In this document: positions 1 to 9,594 of the stretch, in pieces
Position numbering within the stretch: position 1 is the first letter of the stretch
Layout of the letters: every line of letters begins with the position of its first letter
Assembly (NCBI RefSeq): GCF_016458275.1
Contig: NZ_JAEMHM010000029.1
Coordinates: 1-61,797 of the forward strand
Reading direction: 5' to 3'
Length of the DNA: 61,797 bases
From: Geomesophilobacter sediminis
GTDB lineage: Bacteria > Desulfobacterota > Desulfuromonadia > Geobacterales > Geobacteraceae
Translations under genes and position numbers: made by a program
The notes under the pieces: generated by a model
Told to the model about the DNA's origin: nothing
The model's database searches: none
What the model saw: the letters and a program-made list of their open reading frames with translations, nothing else

Positions 1-3000
1 GCCCTGACCACCGCAGAGATCGCGGCGATCAGCACCGATAACATCTCCACGCTGACTACCGCTGAGGTGAAAGCACTTACCACGGCTCAAATCGCCGGCC
101 TCGATACCGCTCACGTCCAGGCGCTGGGCACCGCACAAGTTGCGGTCCTCTCCACCGCCCAGGCCCAGGCACTCGGTGCCGCAGGGGTAGGCGCACTTAC
201 TTCCGATCAGCTCCGCGCCCTCTCGACCGGCGATGTGGCGGCCCTGACCACCGCCGAGATCCAGGCGATCAGCACCGACAACCTGGCGACCCTGACTACC
301 GCGGAAATCGCGGCACTGACCACCGCTCAGGCACAGGCCCTCGGCGCCACCGGCATCGCAGCCCTTGGTTCCGATCAGCTCCGCGCTCTGGCAACTCAGG
401 ATGTAGCAGCCCTGACCACCGCTGAGGTAGCGGCGATCAGCACCGATAACATCTCCCTGCTGACCACCGCCCAGGTCAAGGCAATGACCACGGCCCAGAT
501 CGCCGGCCTTGATACCGCTCACGTCCAGGCCCTGAGCACCGCAGAAATCGCGGTCCTCTCCACCGGCCAGGCTCAGGCGCTTGGTGCAGCAGGCGTTGGC
601 GCACTTACCTCCGATCAGCTCCGTGCGCTGAATACTGCGGACATCGCAGCCCTGACCACCGCAGAGATCGCGGCGATCAGCACCGATAACATCTCCACGC
701 TCACCACGAGCGAGATCAAGGCACTTACCACGGCCCAGGTCGCCGGCCTCGATACCGCTCACGTCCAGGCGCTGGGCACCGCACAAGTTGCGGTCCTCTC
801 CACCGCCCAGGCCCAGGCACTCGGTGCCGCAGGGGTAGGCGCACTTACTTCCGATCAGCTCCGCGCCCTCTCGACCGGCGATGTGGCGGCCCTGACCACC
901 GCCGAGATCCAGGCGATCAGCACCACCAACCTGGCGACCCTGACCACCGCGGAAATCGCGGCACTGACCACCGCTCAGGCACAGGCCCTCGGCGCCACCG
1001 GCATCGCAGCCCTTGGTTCCGATCAGCTCCGCGCCCTGGCAACTCAGGATGTGGCAGCCCTGACCACCGCTGAGGTGGCGGCCATCAGCACCGACAACAT
1101 CTCCCTGCTGACCACCGCACAGGTCAAGGCAATGACCACCGCCCAGATCGCCGGCCTTGATACCGCTCACGTCCAGGCCCTGAGCACCGCGGAAATCGCG
1201 GTCCTCTCCACCGGCCAGGCCCAGGCCCTTGGCGCAGCCGGGGTAGGCGCACTTTCCTCCGACCAGCTCCGTGCGCTTTCCACTGCAGACATCGCAGCCC
1301 TGACCACCGCGGAGATCGCGGCGATCAGCACCGATAACATCTCCACCCTGACTACCGCTGAGGTGAAAGCACTCACCACGGCACAGGTCGCCGGCCTTGA
1401 TACCGCTCACGTCCAGGCGCTGGGCACCGCACAGGTAGCGGTCCTCTCCACCGCCCAGGCTCAGGCACTCGGCGCTGCAGGGGTAGGCGCACTTACTTCC
1501 GATCAGCTCCGTGCGCTGAATACCGCCGATGTGGCGGCCCTGACCACCGCAGAAATCGCGGCGATCAGCACCGACAACCTGGCGACCCTGACTACCGCGG
1601 AAATCGCAGTCCTGACCACGGCCCAGGCACAGGCCCTCGGCGCCACCGGCATCGCAGCCCTTGGTTCCGATCAGCTCCGCTCCCTGAGCAACTCCGACAT
1701 CGCGGCTCTGACCACGGCCGAACTTGCAGCGATCAGCACCGATAACATCTCCACGCTGACCACTGCCCAGATCAAGGCGCTCACCACGGCGGAAGTCGCC
1801 AGCCTTGATACCGCCCACGTCCAGGCGCTGGGGACCGACCAGATCTCGGTCCTGACCACGGCCCAGGCGCAGGCACTCGGTGCCACCGGCATCGGCGCCC
1901 TCGGCTCCGATCAGCTCCGCGCGCTGTCCACCGGCGACATCGCGGCCCTGACCACCGCCGAATTGGCAGCGATCAGCACCGACAACATCAGCACCCTGAC
2001 CACCGGCCAGGTCATGGCACTGACCACCACCGAGGTCGCGGCTCTCGACACCGCCCACCTGCAGGCCCTGGGGACCAACCAGATTGCGGTCCTGACCACG
2101 GCCCAGGCCCAGGCACTGGGAGCCTCCGGCATCGGCGTTCTCAGCACGGATCAGCTCCATGCCTTCTCCACCGGTGATATCGCAGCACTGAGCACCGCAG
2201 AGGTTCACGCGATCGACAGCGCCCACATCTCGGGCCTGAGCACCGGTCAGATCGCGGTCCTCACCACGACCCAGATCCAGGCGCTGACTACCGACAGCAT
2301 CCACGCCCTCAGCACGGATCAGGTCCACTCGATCAACGCCTTCGACGTACGGGCCATGACCACCGACCAGGTGGTGGCGCTGACCACCGACCACATCCAG
2401 GCGCTGTCCACGACCCAGCTCTACGCGATGACGACCGCCGAGGTGAATGCCCTCACCACGGACCAGGTCCATGCGATGACGACCACAGAGATCCACGCCC
2501 TGAGCACGGCACAGATTCACGCCCTGACCACCGGGGATATCAATAACCTCACTACCGATCAGCTGCGGTCCCTGACCACCGCACAGATCGCGGGTCTGAG
2601 CAGTGATCAGGTTCACGCCCTGACCACCGACCACATCACGTCCATGACCACCGCCCAGGTCTACGCGCTCACGACGGATAACCTGGCCAGCCTGACCACC
2701 GACCAGGCCCACGCCCTGAGCACCGCCGACCTGGCAGCCCTGGAGAACCCGACTGGCACCTACAACTCGGCTCTGGACAAGACCAACGCCCTCTCCACCC
2801 AGATTGCGGGTGGCGCCTTCGACAGCAGCCAGCTGGATGCCATCTTCCATACCCCGATCGTCCTCGACCTCGGGACCTCCGGCATCCATACCGTAGGGAT
2901 CGGCGCCGGCAACACCTTCGACCTCGATGCCAACGGCGCCAAGGAGCATGTCGGCTGGATCTCCTCCGACAGCGGCTTCCTGGTACGGGATGTCAACCAC

Positions 3001-3867
3001 AACGGCACCATCGACAACGGCAGCGAGCTCTTCGGCTCCGCTACCAAGCTCTCCAGCGGCGCTACGGCAGCTGACGGCTTCGCCGCCCTGAAGGATCTGG
3101 ACAGCAACCACGACGGCGTCATCAACTCCAAGGACGCTGCCTGGAGTACCCTCGGCGTGATGACCGCCGACGGCAAGATCCACTCGCTCGACTCGCTGGG
3201 TATCACGAGCCTCAACGTGAACGCCACCCAGACGGCGATCAACAACAACGGCAACTTCGTCATGCTGGATTCCAGCTACACCACTGCCGACGGCAAGACC
3301 CACGAAATGGGCGACGTCTGGCTCAAGGACTCCGGCGACATCGCGCTGAGCACTGCCGAGGTTACCGCCCTGAGCACGGCACAGATCCACGCCCTGACCA
3401 CCGCTCAGATCGCGACCCTGACCACTGCCGACATCGCGGTCATGAGCACGGAACAGATCCATGCCCTGAGCACGGATCAGATCCACGCCCTGACCACCCA
3501 GGACGTGGCGGCGATGAGCACCGCACAGCTCCACGCGCTCTCCACCGACCAGGTGGCGGCGCTGACCACGGCGGACATCGCGGCACTCCAGACCATGGGC
3601 CATGCCGACGCCCTGACGACCACCGCGCATCACAGCCAGATCCACCAGGGTCTGCAGGACATCCTCAACTTCAACAACCCGGCGTCCGCGCTGCCGATGG
3701 CCAACGCAGCCGATCACCTGGCGGTAACCGCCACCGGCCACGACCTTACCGCCCACGTCGCCGGCGCCCACGACACCGCAACCGTCGACGCCAACGGCCA
3801 CCACGCCGACGGGACCGTGACGGTCCAGGGGGTCAACCCCCACCATCACGATCTGCTGATCGGCTAA
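1..3867 (+). CDS. Giant octapeptide-repeat surface protein, 3' part (5' end outside window)
   Basis: The frame is open from base 1, so the start lies upstream; the GTG at 67 is internal. About 114 eight-residue units of the form x-L-[ST]-T-x-[QED]-[IVL]-x precede a non-repeat domain at about 2750-3345. That domain contains two EF-hand/dockerin-like acidic loops, around DVNHNGTIDNG and DLDSNHDGVIN. About ten more octads follow, and then a His/Asp-rich tail. There is no Cys and almost no aromatic residue in the repeats. The central domain resembles Ca-binding segments of RTX/large repetitive adhesins, so a secreted or surface-anchored structural protein or adhesin is the best guess. No type I secretion genes are in view. 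The next gene is a GT41 glycosyltransferase, and the very high Thr/Ser content makes O-glycosylation plausible. Function is inferred; the repeat structure is directly seen. Confidence 0.85.
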   Translation, partial: ALTTAEIAAISTDNISTLTTAEVKALTTAQIAGLDTAHVQALGTAQVAVLSTAQAQALGAAGVGALTSDQLRALSTGDVAALTTAEIQAISTDNLATLTTAEIAALTTAQAQALGATGIAALGSDQLRALATQDVAALTTAEVAAISTDNISLLTTAQVKAMTTAQIAGLDTAHVQALSTAEIAVLSTGQAQALGAAGVGALTSDQLRALNTADIAALTTAEIAAISTDNISTLTTSEIKALTTAQVAGLDTAHVQALGTAQVAVLSTAQAQALGAAGVGALTSDQLRALSTGDVAALTTAEIQAISTTNLATLTTAEIAALTTAQAQALGATGIAALGSDQLRALATQDVAALTTAEVAAISTDNISLLTTAQVKAMTTAQIAGLDTAHVQALSTAEIAVLSTGQAQALGAAGVGALSSDQLRALSTADIAALTTAEIAAISTDNISTLTTAEVKALTTAQVAGLDTAHVQALGTAQVAVLSTAQAQALGAAGVGALTSDQLRALNTADVAALTTAEIAAISTDNLATLTTAEIAVLTTAQAQALGATGIAALGSDQLRSLSNSDIAALTTAELAAISTDNISTLTTAQIKALTTAEVASLDTAHVQALGTDQISVLTTAQAQALGATGIGALGSDQLRALSTGDIAALTTAELAAISTDNISTLTTGQVMALTTTEVAALDTAHLQALGTNQIAVLTTAQAQALGASGIGVLSTDQLHAFSTGDIAALSTAEVHAIDSAHISGLSTGQIAVLTTTQIQALTTDSIHALSTDQVHSINAFDVRAMTTDQVVALTTDHIQALSTTQLYAMTTAEVNALTTDQVHAMTTTEIHALSTAQIHALTTGDINNLTTDQLRSLTTAQIAGLSSDQVHALTTDHITSMTTAQVYALTTDNLASLTTDQAHALSTADLAALENPTGTYNSALDKTNALSTQIAGGAFDSSQLDAIFHTPIVLDLGTSGIHTVGIGAGNTFDLDANGAKEHVGWISSDSGFLVRDVNHNGTIDNGSELFGSATKLSSGATAADGFAALKDLDSNHDGVINSKDAAWSTLGVMTADGKIHSLDSLGITSLNVNATQTAINNNGNFVMLDSSYTTADGKTHEMGDVWLKDSGDIALSTAEVTALSTAQIHALTTAQIATLTTADIAVMSTEQIHALSTDQIHALTTQDVAAMSTAQLHALSTDQVAALTTADIAALQTMGHADALTTTAHHSQIHQGLQDILNFNNPASALPMANAADHLAVTATGHDLTAHVAGAHDTATVDANGHHADGTVTVQGVNPHHHDLLIG
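94..2037 (+). repeat. Three-copy 648-bp higher-order repeat within the octapeptide gene
   Basis: The block encoding GLDTAHVQ recurs at 94, 502, 742, 1150, 1390, 1798 and 2038. Spacing alternates 408 and 240 bp, so a 648-bp (27-octad) unit is repeated three times with few nucleotide differences. The smallest unit is 24 bp. Divergence rises toward the 3' end of the repeat tract. Confidence 0.9.
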
Positions 3868-3878
3868 ACCTTCCCCAA

Positions 3879-3966
3879 GGTGCCGGGCTTCGGCCCGGCA
3901 CCCAGTGGGAAAAGCTGGTAACACCTTTGAGTGCGGCCGGGCAATACGTTGCCCGGCCTTTTTTTT
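3879..3966 (+). terminator. Tandem hairpins, second one a rho-independent terminator
   Basis: A first hairpin at 3879-3902 has a 10-bp stem and a TTCG tetraloop and lies 11 bases after the stop codon. A second hairpin has arms GGCCGGGC at 3935-3942 and GCCCGGCC at 3951-3958 and is followed by eight T at 3959-3966. Together they end transcription of the repeat-protein gene. Confidence 0.85.
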
Positions 3967-4272
3967 CTCCGGGGGGAATCCGGGAATCGCACCGGCGCCC
4001 AAGGAGCCGGGAAGGGGAGGGGGCTGTCAAATTCACCCTTGCGGCTTTTGGGCGGCCAGGACAAATTCTTGACGAAAAATACGGCGCGTTTTCTCCGCCA
4101 GCGCCGCCGACCGGTGCCGGCGCCGCTTTTTGCCCCGCTTCTGGGACGAATGGGTCACTTCCTCCCCGGAAATCCCGCTCCGCGGGGCCACCGTGGCTGA
4201 CTCATGAACTGGCAGATAAATTGCAGTACCATCTCGTTCAGCGGCAATCACTACGGTCGGCAGGGGTAAGGA
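3967..4272. other. Intergenic region without a recognised gene
   Basis: About 300 bp between the terminator and the GT41 gene. ORFs in it are GC-driven shadows. No convincing promoter was found, although expression of the next gene should start here. A TTGACG at about 4069 has no matching -10 element at normal spacing. Confidence 0.5.
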
Positions 4273-7152
4273 ATGGAAAACGAAGCGGTACCGCAGCAGC
4301 ATCAGCTGTCGGAGGAAGGAACCAGGGTGCTCAATGCAGCCTTCGATCTCGCCACGCGGGGGGAGCTGCAACTGATCGACCTGATCAACATCGCCGATCG
4401 ACTGACCGCCGCGGGAAGGTGGGACCTGACCTCGTCCCTTTACCGCACCTTCCTGGAACACACGTCCCTCCCCACCGCCTACGTTGCCTATTTCAACTAC
4501 GGCGTTTTGCTCTCCTCCCACGGAGAGACCTCCGAGTCCGAAAAGATGAACCGCAAGGCCCTGGAGCTCAACCCGGACCTCATCCAGGCCCGGCTGAACC
4601 TCGGGAACAACCTGGAGCAGCAGGGGCGCCCGGAGGAGGCCCTGGAGCAGTGGCGGGCGGCTCTCGCCTCGCCGGCCTCCCAGACGCCGGAGAACCTCTC
4701 CTTGCGCCTCCACGCGCTGAACAACCTGGGGCGGCTCCTCGAGTCGCGCCGGCAGTTCCAGGAGGCGCTCCAGATGCTGGAGCAAAGCATTTCCTTGGAC
4801 CCTTCCCAGGAGAGCGTCATCCTGCACCTGGTCCATCTGCGCCAGAAACAGTGCATCTGGCCGGTGTACGCGGCGCCGCCGGGGATGACCCCCGAGGCCC
4901 TCGAAGCGCATACCTCCCCGCTGGCGATGCTGGCGGCCTCCAACGACCCTGCGCAGCAGCTTGACGCGGGGCAGCGCTTCGTCGCCTTCAAGTACGGGGT
5001 GGCCCCGGAGACCCCGCTGGCCACCGTTCCCTATGGCCACGAGAAGATCCGGATCGGCTACCTTTCCTCGGACCTCTGCCTGCATGCCGTCTCGATGCTG
5101 ACCATCGAGCTCTTCGAGCGGCACGACCGGGAGCGCTTCGAAGTCTACGCCTTCTGCTGGAGCCGCGAGGACGGCACCGAGATGCGGCGGCGGGTGGTCG
5201 ACGCCATGGATCACCTGATCCGGATCGACGCCATGGGGGACGCCGAGGCGGCGGCCTGCATCCGCTCCCACGAAATCGACGTCCTGGTCGATCTGCACGG
5301 ACTCACCTCGGGGGCGCGTCCCAAGATCCTTTCCTACCGTCCGGCTCCGCTGCAGGTGACCTACCTCGGCTTTCCCGGCCCGACCGGCCTCCCCTGGATC
5401 GACTACGTCATCTGCGACCGGTTCCTGATCCCGGAGGCGGAGGTCGGCAACTACACCGAAAAGCCCCTGTACCTGCCGCACTGCTTCCAGTCGAGCGACA
5501 GCAAAAGGGCCATCGGTGCGCTGCCGACCCGCGCCGCCAACAACCTCCCCGAGGACGCGGTCGTCTTCTGCTCGTTCAACAACAACTACAAATTCACCCC
5601 CCAGCTCTTCGCCCTTTGGATGAAGATCCTGAAGCGGGTCCCCAAGAGCGTCCTGTGGCTTTTGGCCGACAACCAGTGGTCCCACGACAACCTCTGCCGG
5701 GAGGCCGAGCGGCACGGCGTGAAGCGGGAGCGGCTGATCTTCGCCTCGCGGGTGGCGCCGCCGGATTACCTCGCGCGCTACCAGCTCGCCGACCTTTTCC
5801 TCGATACCTTCCCCTTCAACGGGGGGACCACCGCTAACGATGCCCTCTACATGGGACTGCCGCTGCTCACCGTCTCCGGGCGCACCTTCGCCTCGCGCAT
5901 GGCGGGTTCGCTTTTGACCCACCTCGGACTCGATGAGCTGATCGCCACCGATTTTGCCGACTACGAAAGAAAAGCCGTCGCCCTGGCGCGCAAGCCCTCC
6001 CGGCTGCGCAAGCTTAAGGAACAGCTCCTGGAAAAGCGCTCCCAGCCCGGCTCCCCCTTCGACATGGGGACCTTCATCAAGGATTACGAGGGCGCGATAC
6101 TGGGCGCGCTCTCCGAAGTGAAACGGCCTGCCGAGCCGGCTCCCGCCGCGCACCAGGCTCCGGCGCCCCTGGTCCAGACCGCGCCTGCGGGACCACCACT
6201 TACCATTCTGCTCATGGCGGTAAATCCCGGGTTCTTCGCCGAGGCGCTCGGCTCCGTGCTGAGCCAGACCTTCGGGGATTACCGGCTGGTAGTGAGTGAC
6301 AACAGCGAGCCGGGCACCATCCTCGCGCAGTTTCGGGACCGGTTTTCCGACCCCCGGATCACCTGGGTCCACGCCTGGCCGCAGACCAAGGGGAACCTGC
6401 TCAACCACGTCCGGTTCCTGCTGGACCTGGTGGAGACCCCCTTCTTCAAGTTCATGCACGACGACGACATCCTGTATCAGACCTCCAACGCCCACCTCAT
6501 CTCGCTGCTGCAGCAAAACGAGAACGTGGTCTGCGCCTTCCACGGCAGGCACATCATCAACGAGCTGGGGCAGTTGGTCAGCCTGAGCCACTGGTTGCCG
6601 ACCGGACAGCTACAGGCCTTCACCGAACGGCAGATTGCGGAACTGGTCTGCAAGACCGCAGCTAACCTCTTCGGGGAGGTCCCCTTCGGCATGTACCGCA
6701 GCACCGTGCGGGAATGCTGGTCGGCAGAGTTTGCCGGCTGGCCCTTTACCTACATTGGCGACATCACCTCGGTCCTCAACATCGCGCGGCTGGGATGGAT
6801 TGCCGGCTCGGGGGCCATCCTCGGGGCCTACCGGCGGCACGGGAGCCAGATTTCCGTGGTCGATTCTCCGATCCGCCTGTCGGCGACGGTGGAGACCGAC
6901 CTGTTGAGTCGGCTCCTCAACGCCCGCTTTGGCTTCTCCCCGGAGACGGTGTCGACAACCTACGACCGGCTGTTGGAAACCTACCAGCGCAATCTCCCCC
7001 ATTTCCCGATCCTGGAGCGTTTCCTGAGCAACCTGCAAAGTTGCGTCACTGAGGGGCGGTTCGCGCCGGACCGGGAGTTCTACGAGCTCTGGAGGGAAGC
7101 CCGGACCATGCAGGACCTTCCGGTGGTGGATGCGGAGCAGCTGGTGTTCTGA
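4273..7152 (+). CDS. TPR-GT41 (OGT/SPINDLY/HMW1C family) glycosyltransferase fused to a C-terminal GT2 domain
   Basis: A 959-residue protein; ATG preceded by GGTAAGGA. TPR-like helices occupy about residues 60-190. The GT41 catalytic region runs about 258-610 and is recognised by IRIGYLSSDL, LQVTYLGFPGPTG, a CSFNNNYKF segment and DTFPFNGGTTANDAL. A Pro/Ala linker at about 620-640 leads to a GT2-type domain starting ILLMAVNPGFFAEAL (about residue 643), with a DDD motif in FKFMHDDDIL near 727. GT41 enzymes transfer GlcNAc or hexose from UDP-sugars to protein Ser/Thr or Asn in the cytoplasm; the GT2 domain could extend the glycan. The neighbour upstream is the Thr-rich repeat protein, the most obvious acceptor. 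Substrate specificity is inferred. Confidence 0.9.
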   Translation: MENEAVPQQHQLSEEGTRVLNAAFDLATRGELQLIDLINIADRLTAAGRWDLTSSLYRTFLEHTSLPTAYVAYFNYGVLLSSHGETSESEKMNRKALELNPDLIQARLNLGNNLEQQGRPEEALEQWRAALASPASQTPENLSLRLHALNNLGRLLESRRQFQEALQMLEQSISLDPSQESVILHLVHLRQKQCIWPVYAAPPGMTPEALEAHTSPLAMLAASNDPAQQLDAGQRFVAFKYGVAPETPLATVPYGHEKIRIGYLSSDLCLHAVSMLTIELFERHDRERFEVYAFCWSREDGTEMRRRVVDAMDHLIRIDAMGDAEAAACIRSHEIDVLVDLHGLTSGARPKILSYRPAPLQVTYLGFPGPTGLPWIDYVICDRFLIPEAEVGNYTEKPLYLPHCFQSSDSKRAIGALPTRAANNLPEDAVVFCSFNNNYKFTPQLFALWMKILKRVPKSVLWLLADNQWSHDNLCREAERHGVKRERLIFASRVAPPDYLARYQLADLFLDTFPFNGGTTANDALYMGLPLLTVSGRTFASRMAGSLLTHLGLDELIATDFADYERKAVALARKPSRLRKLKEQLLEKRSQPGSPFDMGTFIKDYEGAILGALSEVKRPAEPAPAAHQAPAPLVQTAPAGPPLTILLMAVNPGFFAEALGSVLSQTFGDYRLVVSDNSEPGTILAQFRDRFSDPRITWVHAWPQTKGNLLNHVRFLLDLVETPFFKFMHDDDILYQTSNAHLISLLQQNENVVCAFHGRHIINELGQLVSLSHWLPTGQLQAFTERQIAELVCKTAANLFGEVPFGMYRSTVRECWSAEFAGWPFTYIGDITSVLNIARLGWIAGSGAILGAYRRHGSQISVVDSPIRLSATVETDLLSRLLNARFGFSPETVSTTYDRLLETYQRNLPHFPILERFLSNLQSCVTEGRFAPDREFYELWREARTMQDLPVVDAEQLVF

Positions 7153-7172
7153 AGTTCACAACCGGGGAATGA

Positions 7173-7226
7173 AAAAACGGCGTCCGGCCGGCCACGATGA
7201 AGGCCGGCGGGACGCCGTTTTTTTTT
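7173..7226. terminator. Bidirectional terminator between convergent genes
   Basis: AAAAAACGGCGTCC is followed by a GGCCGGCC-type inner stem, a short loop, the complementary arm and GACGCCGTTTTTTTTT. An A run on the left and a T run on the right allow termination from both directions. It lies between the GT41 gene (+) and the glycan gene run (-). Confidence 0.9.
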
Positions 7227-7340
7227 GTCGGTCAGGGGAGGGGGGCGGTCGGTGGCTGGGCGGGCGCTGCTCGGGTAGCGGCGCTGCAACCGGGAAAGGT
7301 AACCCTTCGCGGTACCCGGCCGTTTACCCTGGAAACGTCG

Positions 7341-9506
7341 TCAGTCCCAGATCTTCTTCTCGTTCACGACCCCGAACAGCTCGTCGACGAAGAAGGTTTC
7401 CTTCACCTCCGGGGCGATGGTCATTCTGCCGTCCATGCTCAGCCCGAAGATCTCATCCACCAGTGCCGGAGAGACGGGGGGCATCGCCTTGCCGTTGAGC
7501 TCCAGCATCTCCAAGATGAAGGCCTCGATCCCGGCATGGAGCTGCGCTTTCTGGGCGAAAAGGCGCTGGTTGTTGAAGCAGGGGCCGTTGACGAAGGTGC
7601 CGTCCGGATTGGCCTTGATGTACATCCCCTCCGGTGCGGCCAGCGCCGATTCGAAAAGGATGTGGTACTTCATCACGTTGCTGGGGCGGCCGTGCCCTGG
7701 GGGGCTTTCCGGGAACAGCGCCTTGGTGCGGTCCGCCATCCCGTACGGGTTCCAGGCTCCCACGAAACCGGTGACGTAGAAGCCGAAGAAATCGGCGTCG
7801 AAGAACCGTCCCAGATAGTACTGGATCGACCCCTTGATGCCGATGTCGGACAAGGCCAGCCGGCTGCCGGGTTTGAGGCCGATCTCCCGGATGTAGCGGA
7901 GATACCCGGCGCGCTCCCGGGCGGCATTTTCCAGGATCTCCTCAAGGTGATCGTCCACCACGGTCTTCAGCCTCGGGTCCGTATTGACCATGATCTCGTC
8001 CGAATCGGCCTCGTCTCGGCAGGGAACCCCGAACCGGTTGTTGAGAAGCTGCTTCGTGGTCCCGGAAAAGCTGTCCTTCAGGGTCTCGTGAACGTCGGCG
8101 GCGGTTTTCAGCGCGGCCACCGAGGCCATTCGGCGGGAGGTCTTGAAGTAGATCCCCTCCGGGAGATCGTCCCGGTCCAGGCGCCGCACGATTCCCGCGT
8201 AGAGTTTTTCCAGCAGGTAGCCTTCCCGGGCCAGGAAGAGGACCCGGTCGAAACGCCCCGCCTCCAGTTCCGCCGTCAGCCAGGAAAAATAGTTGTAGAG
8301 GAGCGGCCCGAAGAAGACGTAGCCGAAGTCGAAGAGAGAGCTGATTTCGGGGACCCCCTTCTTGCCGCTGAGCGCAAAGGGGTTGTCGAAGAGACGGGCG
8401 AGGAGCAGCCCCACCGCCTTGCTGTCGGGCAAGGTGGTGCTGTGGACGGCAGCGTCCCTGATGGACGAGGCGAGGAGCATCTCGTAGGGACCCATCACCT
8501 TGAAGGTATCGATGCCGTGGGGGAGGGGATTGGCGACGTCGGCCCGGTCGCTGTCGCCGATATGCAGGGCGGTTTTCCCGGCGACGACGCGGGCATAGCG
8601 CTCCCAGAGCGCCCCGGACTTTTTCGACGCACCCGCCTCGCACGATACCAGCAGCCCCGCGTACCCCTCGATGCCGCAGCGGGAGAGGATCTGTTCCATC
8701 ACCGGGAGGGGGAGGTGGATGTCGCTGATCAGGTAGACGGACTTTTTCCCGGCGAGACAGTGCCGGTAGAGACGGAGGAGCTCCTGCCGGGGGACCGCGT
8801 GGTCGATCTCCGCGGCGACTTCCAGCTCCCGCAGGTGTTTCGCCTCGGCCTCGGGGAGGCCGGCGGCCTGGGCGAGCTGGCCGTAGATGTCGTCGATGGT
8901 GAAGTTCTCGCCGCTTTCCCGCAGGCAACGCTCTTCGGCCTGCTTGCGGGCGTTGAGAAATTGCTCCGGCCCCATCGCCAGGCCTTTGGCTTCGGCCTCC
9001 ACCACCTGCAGGAGGTCTTCCGGCCGGCTGACCCCGCGCAGCACGAGGGTGTCGAAGACGTCGAAGGAGATCACCTCGTGGGCGTCGATCGCCGCTTCCA
9101 GCTGGGCGGCGGTCACGTTCCAGTAGGGATTGCCGCTTACCGAGGCGTCCCCCTGCTGCAGCGCTGCGATCTCGCCGTTGGTGAAAAAGATCTCTTTGCC
9201 GTGCTCGGACTTGAGAAAGGCGATCCGCTTGAAAATGGTCTCCCAGTAGACGTCGCTGGAGGCGATGATGACCGCATCGACCGCACCGATTACCTCGTGG
9301 TAGTCGAGGACCCTCTTGCCGTAGATGATCTTGCCGGTGTTTTCCGGCGCCTTGTCCATCAGCCCCGCGATGCGAAGGTGCGGCAGGGCGTCGATGACGC
9401 TCTTGGCGACCGCTCCGATCCCGTAGACCGCGAAGTTGAATTCCCGGTAGGGGCTCGTATTCAGGCGCTCCGCCAGGCGTCCGGTTTTGTCGTTGGTCAG
9501 ATCCAA
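7341..9506 (-). CDS. HAD-superfamily protein with N-terminal Rossmann-like module
   Basis: 721 residues if translation starts at TTG 9506 (GGGGGAA nine bases upstream). Residues 24-110 form a Rossmann-like module beginning FAVYGIGAVAKSVIDAL. A HAD phosphatase core begins at EVISFDVFDTLVLR, with the DxxD pair D149/D152, and later contains ALHIGDSDRADV. The roughly 350 C-terminal residues (FDRVLFLAREGYLLEKL onward) are of a type common in polysaccharide loci beside HAD domains, but no specific reaction can be assigned. It is the last gene of the minus-strand glycan run, separated from the radical SAM gene by a hairpin. The non-ATG start is the least certain part. Confidence 0.75.
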   Translation of the reverse strand: MDLTNDKTGRLAERLNTSPYREFNFAVYGIGAVAKSVIDALPHLRIAGLMDKAPENTGKIIYGKRVLDYHEVIGAVDAVIIASSDVYWETIFKRIAFLKSEHGKEIFFTNGEIAALQQGDASVSGNPYWNVTAAQLEAAIDAHEVISFDVFDTLVLRGVSRPEDLLQVVEAEAKGLAMGPEQFLNARKQAEERCLRESGENFTIDDIYGQLAQAAGLPEAEAKHLRELEVAAEIDHAVPRQELLRLYRHCLAGKKSVYLISDIHLPLPVMEQILSRCGIEGYAGLLVSCEAGASKKSGALWERYARVVAGKTALHIGDSDRADVANPLPHGIDTFKVMGPYEMLLASSIRDAAVHSTTLPDSKAVGLLLARLFDNPFALSGKKGVPEISSLFDFGYVFFGPLLYNYFSWLTAELEAGRFDRVLFLAREGYLLEKLYAGIVRRLDRDDLPEGIYFKTSRRMASVAALKTAADVHETLKDSFSGTTKQLLNNRFGVPCRDEADSDEIMVNTDPRLKTVVDDHLEEILENAARERAGYLRYIREIGLKPGSRLALSDIGIKGSIQYYLGRFFDADFFGFYVTGFVGAWNPYGMADRTKALFPESPPGHGRPSNVMKYHILFESALAAPEGMYIKANPDGTFVNGPCFNNQRLFAQKAQLHAGIEAFILEMLELNGKAMPPVSPALVDEIFGLSMDGRMTIAPEVKETFFVDELFGVVNEKKIWD

Positions 9507-9538
9507 GGTTGCGGTTCCCCCAGCGGGTTCAGCGGCGC

Positions 9539-9568
9539 GGCAGCGAGGCGCGGATTCGCCTCGCTGCC
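9539..9568 (-). promoter_or_regulatory. Intercistronic 12-bp-stem hairpin without T run
   Basis: GGCAGCGAGGCG at 9539-9550 pairs with CGCCTCGCTGCC at 9557-9568 around a 6-base loop. It lies between the radical SAM stop and the HAD-protein start. It could stabilise the upstream mRNA or attenuate the last gene; there is no U tract to make it a classical terminator. Confidence 0.6.
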
Positions 9569-9594
9569 GGCACCCGGCTCGGTTGGGCGGCTGA

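Noticed and set aside
4033-6591. 852-residue minus-strand ORF
   Set aside because: It is exactly antisense to the GT41-GT2 gene, has Gly/Arg/Val-rich shadow composition and matches no family.
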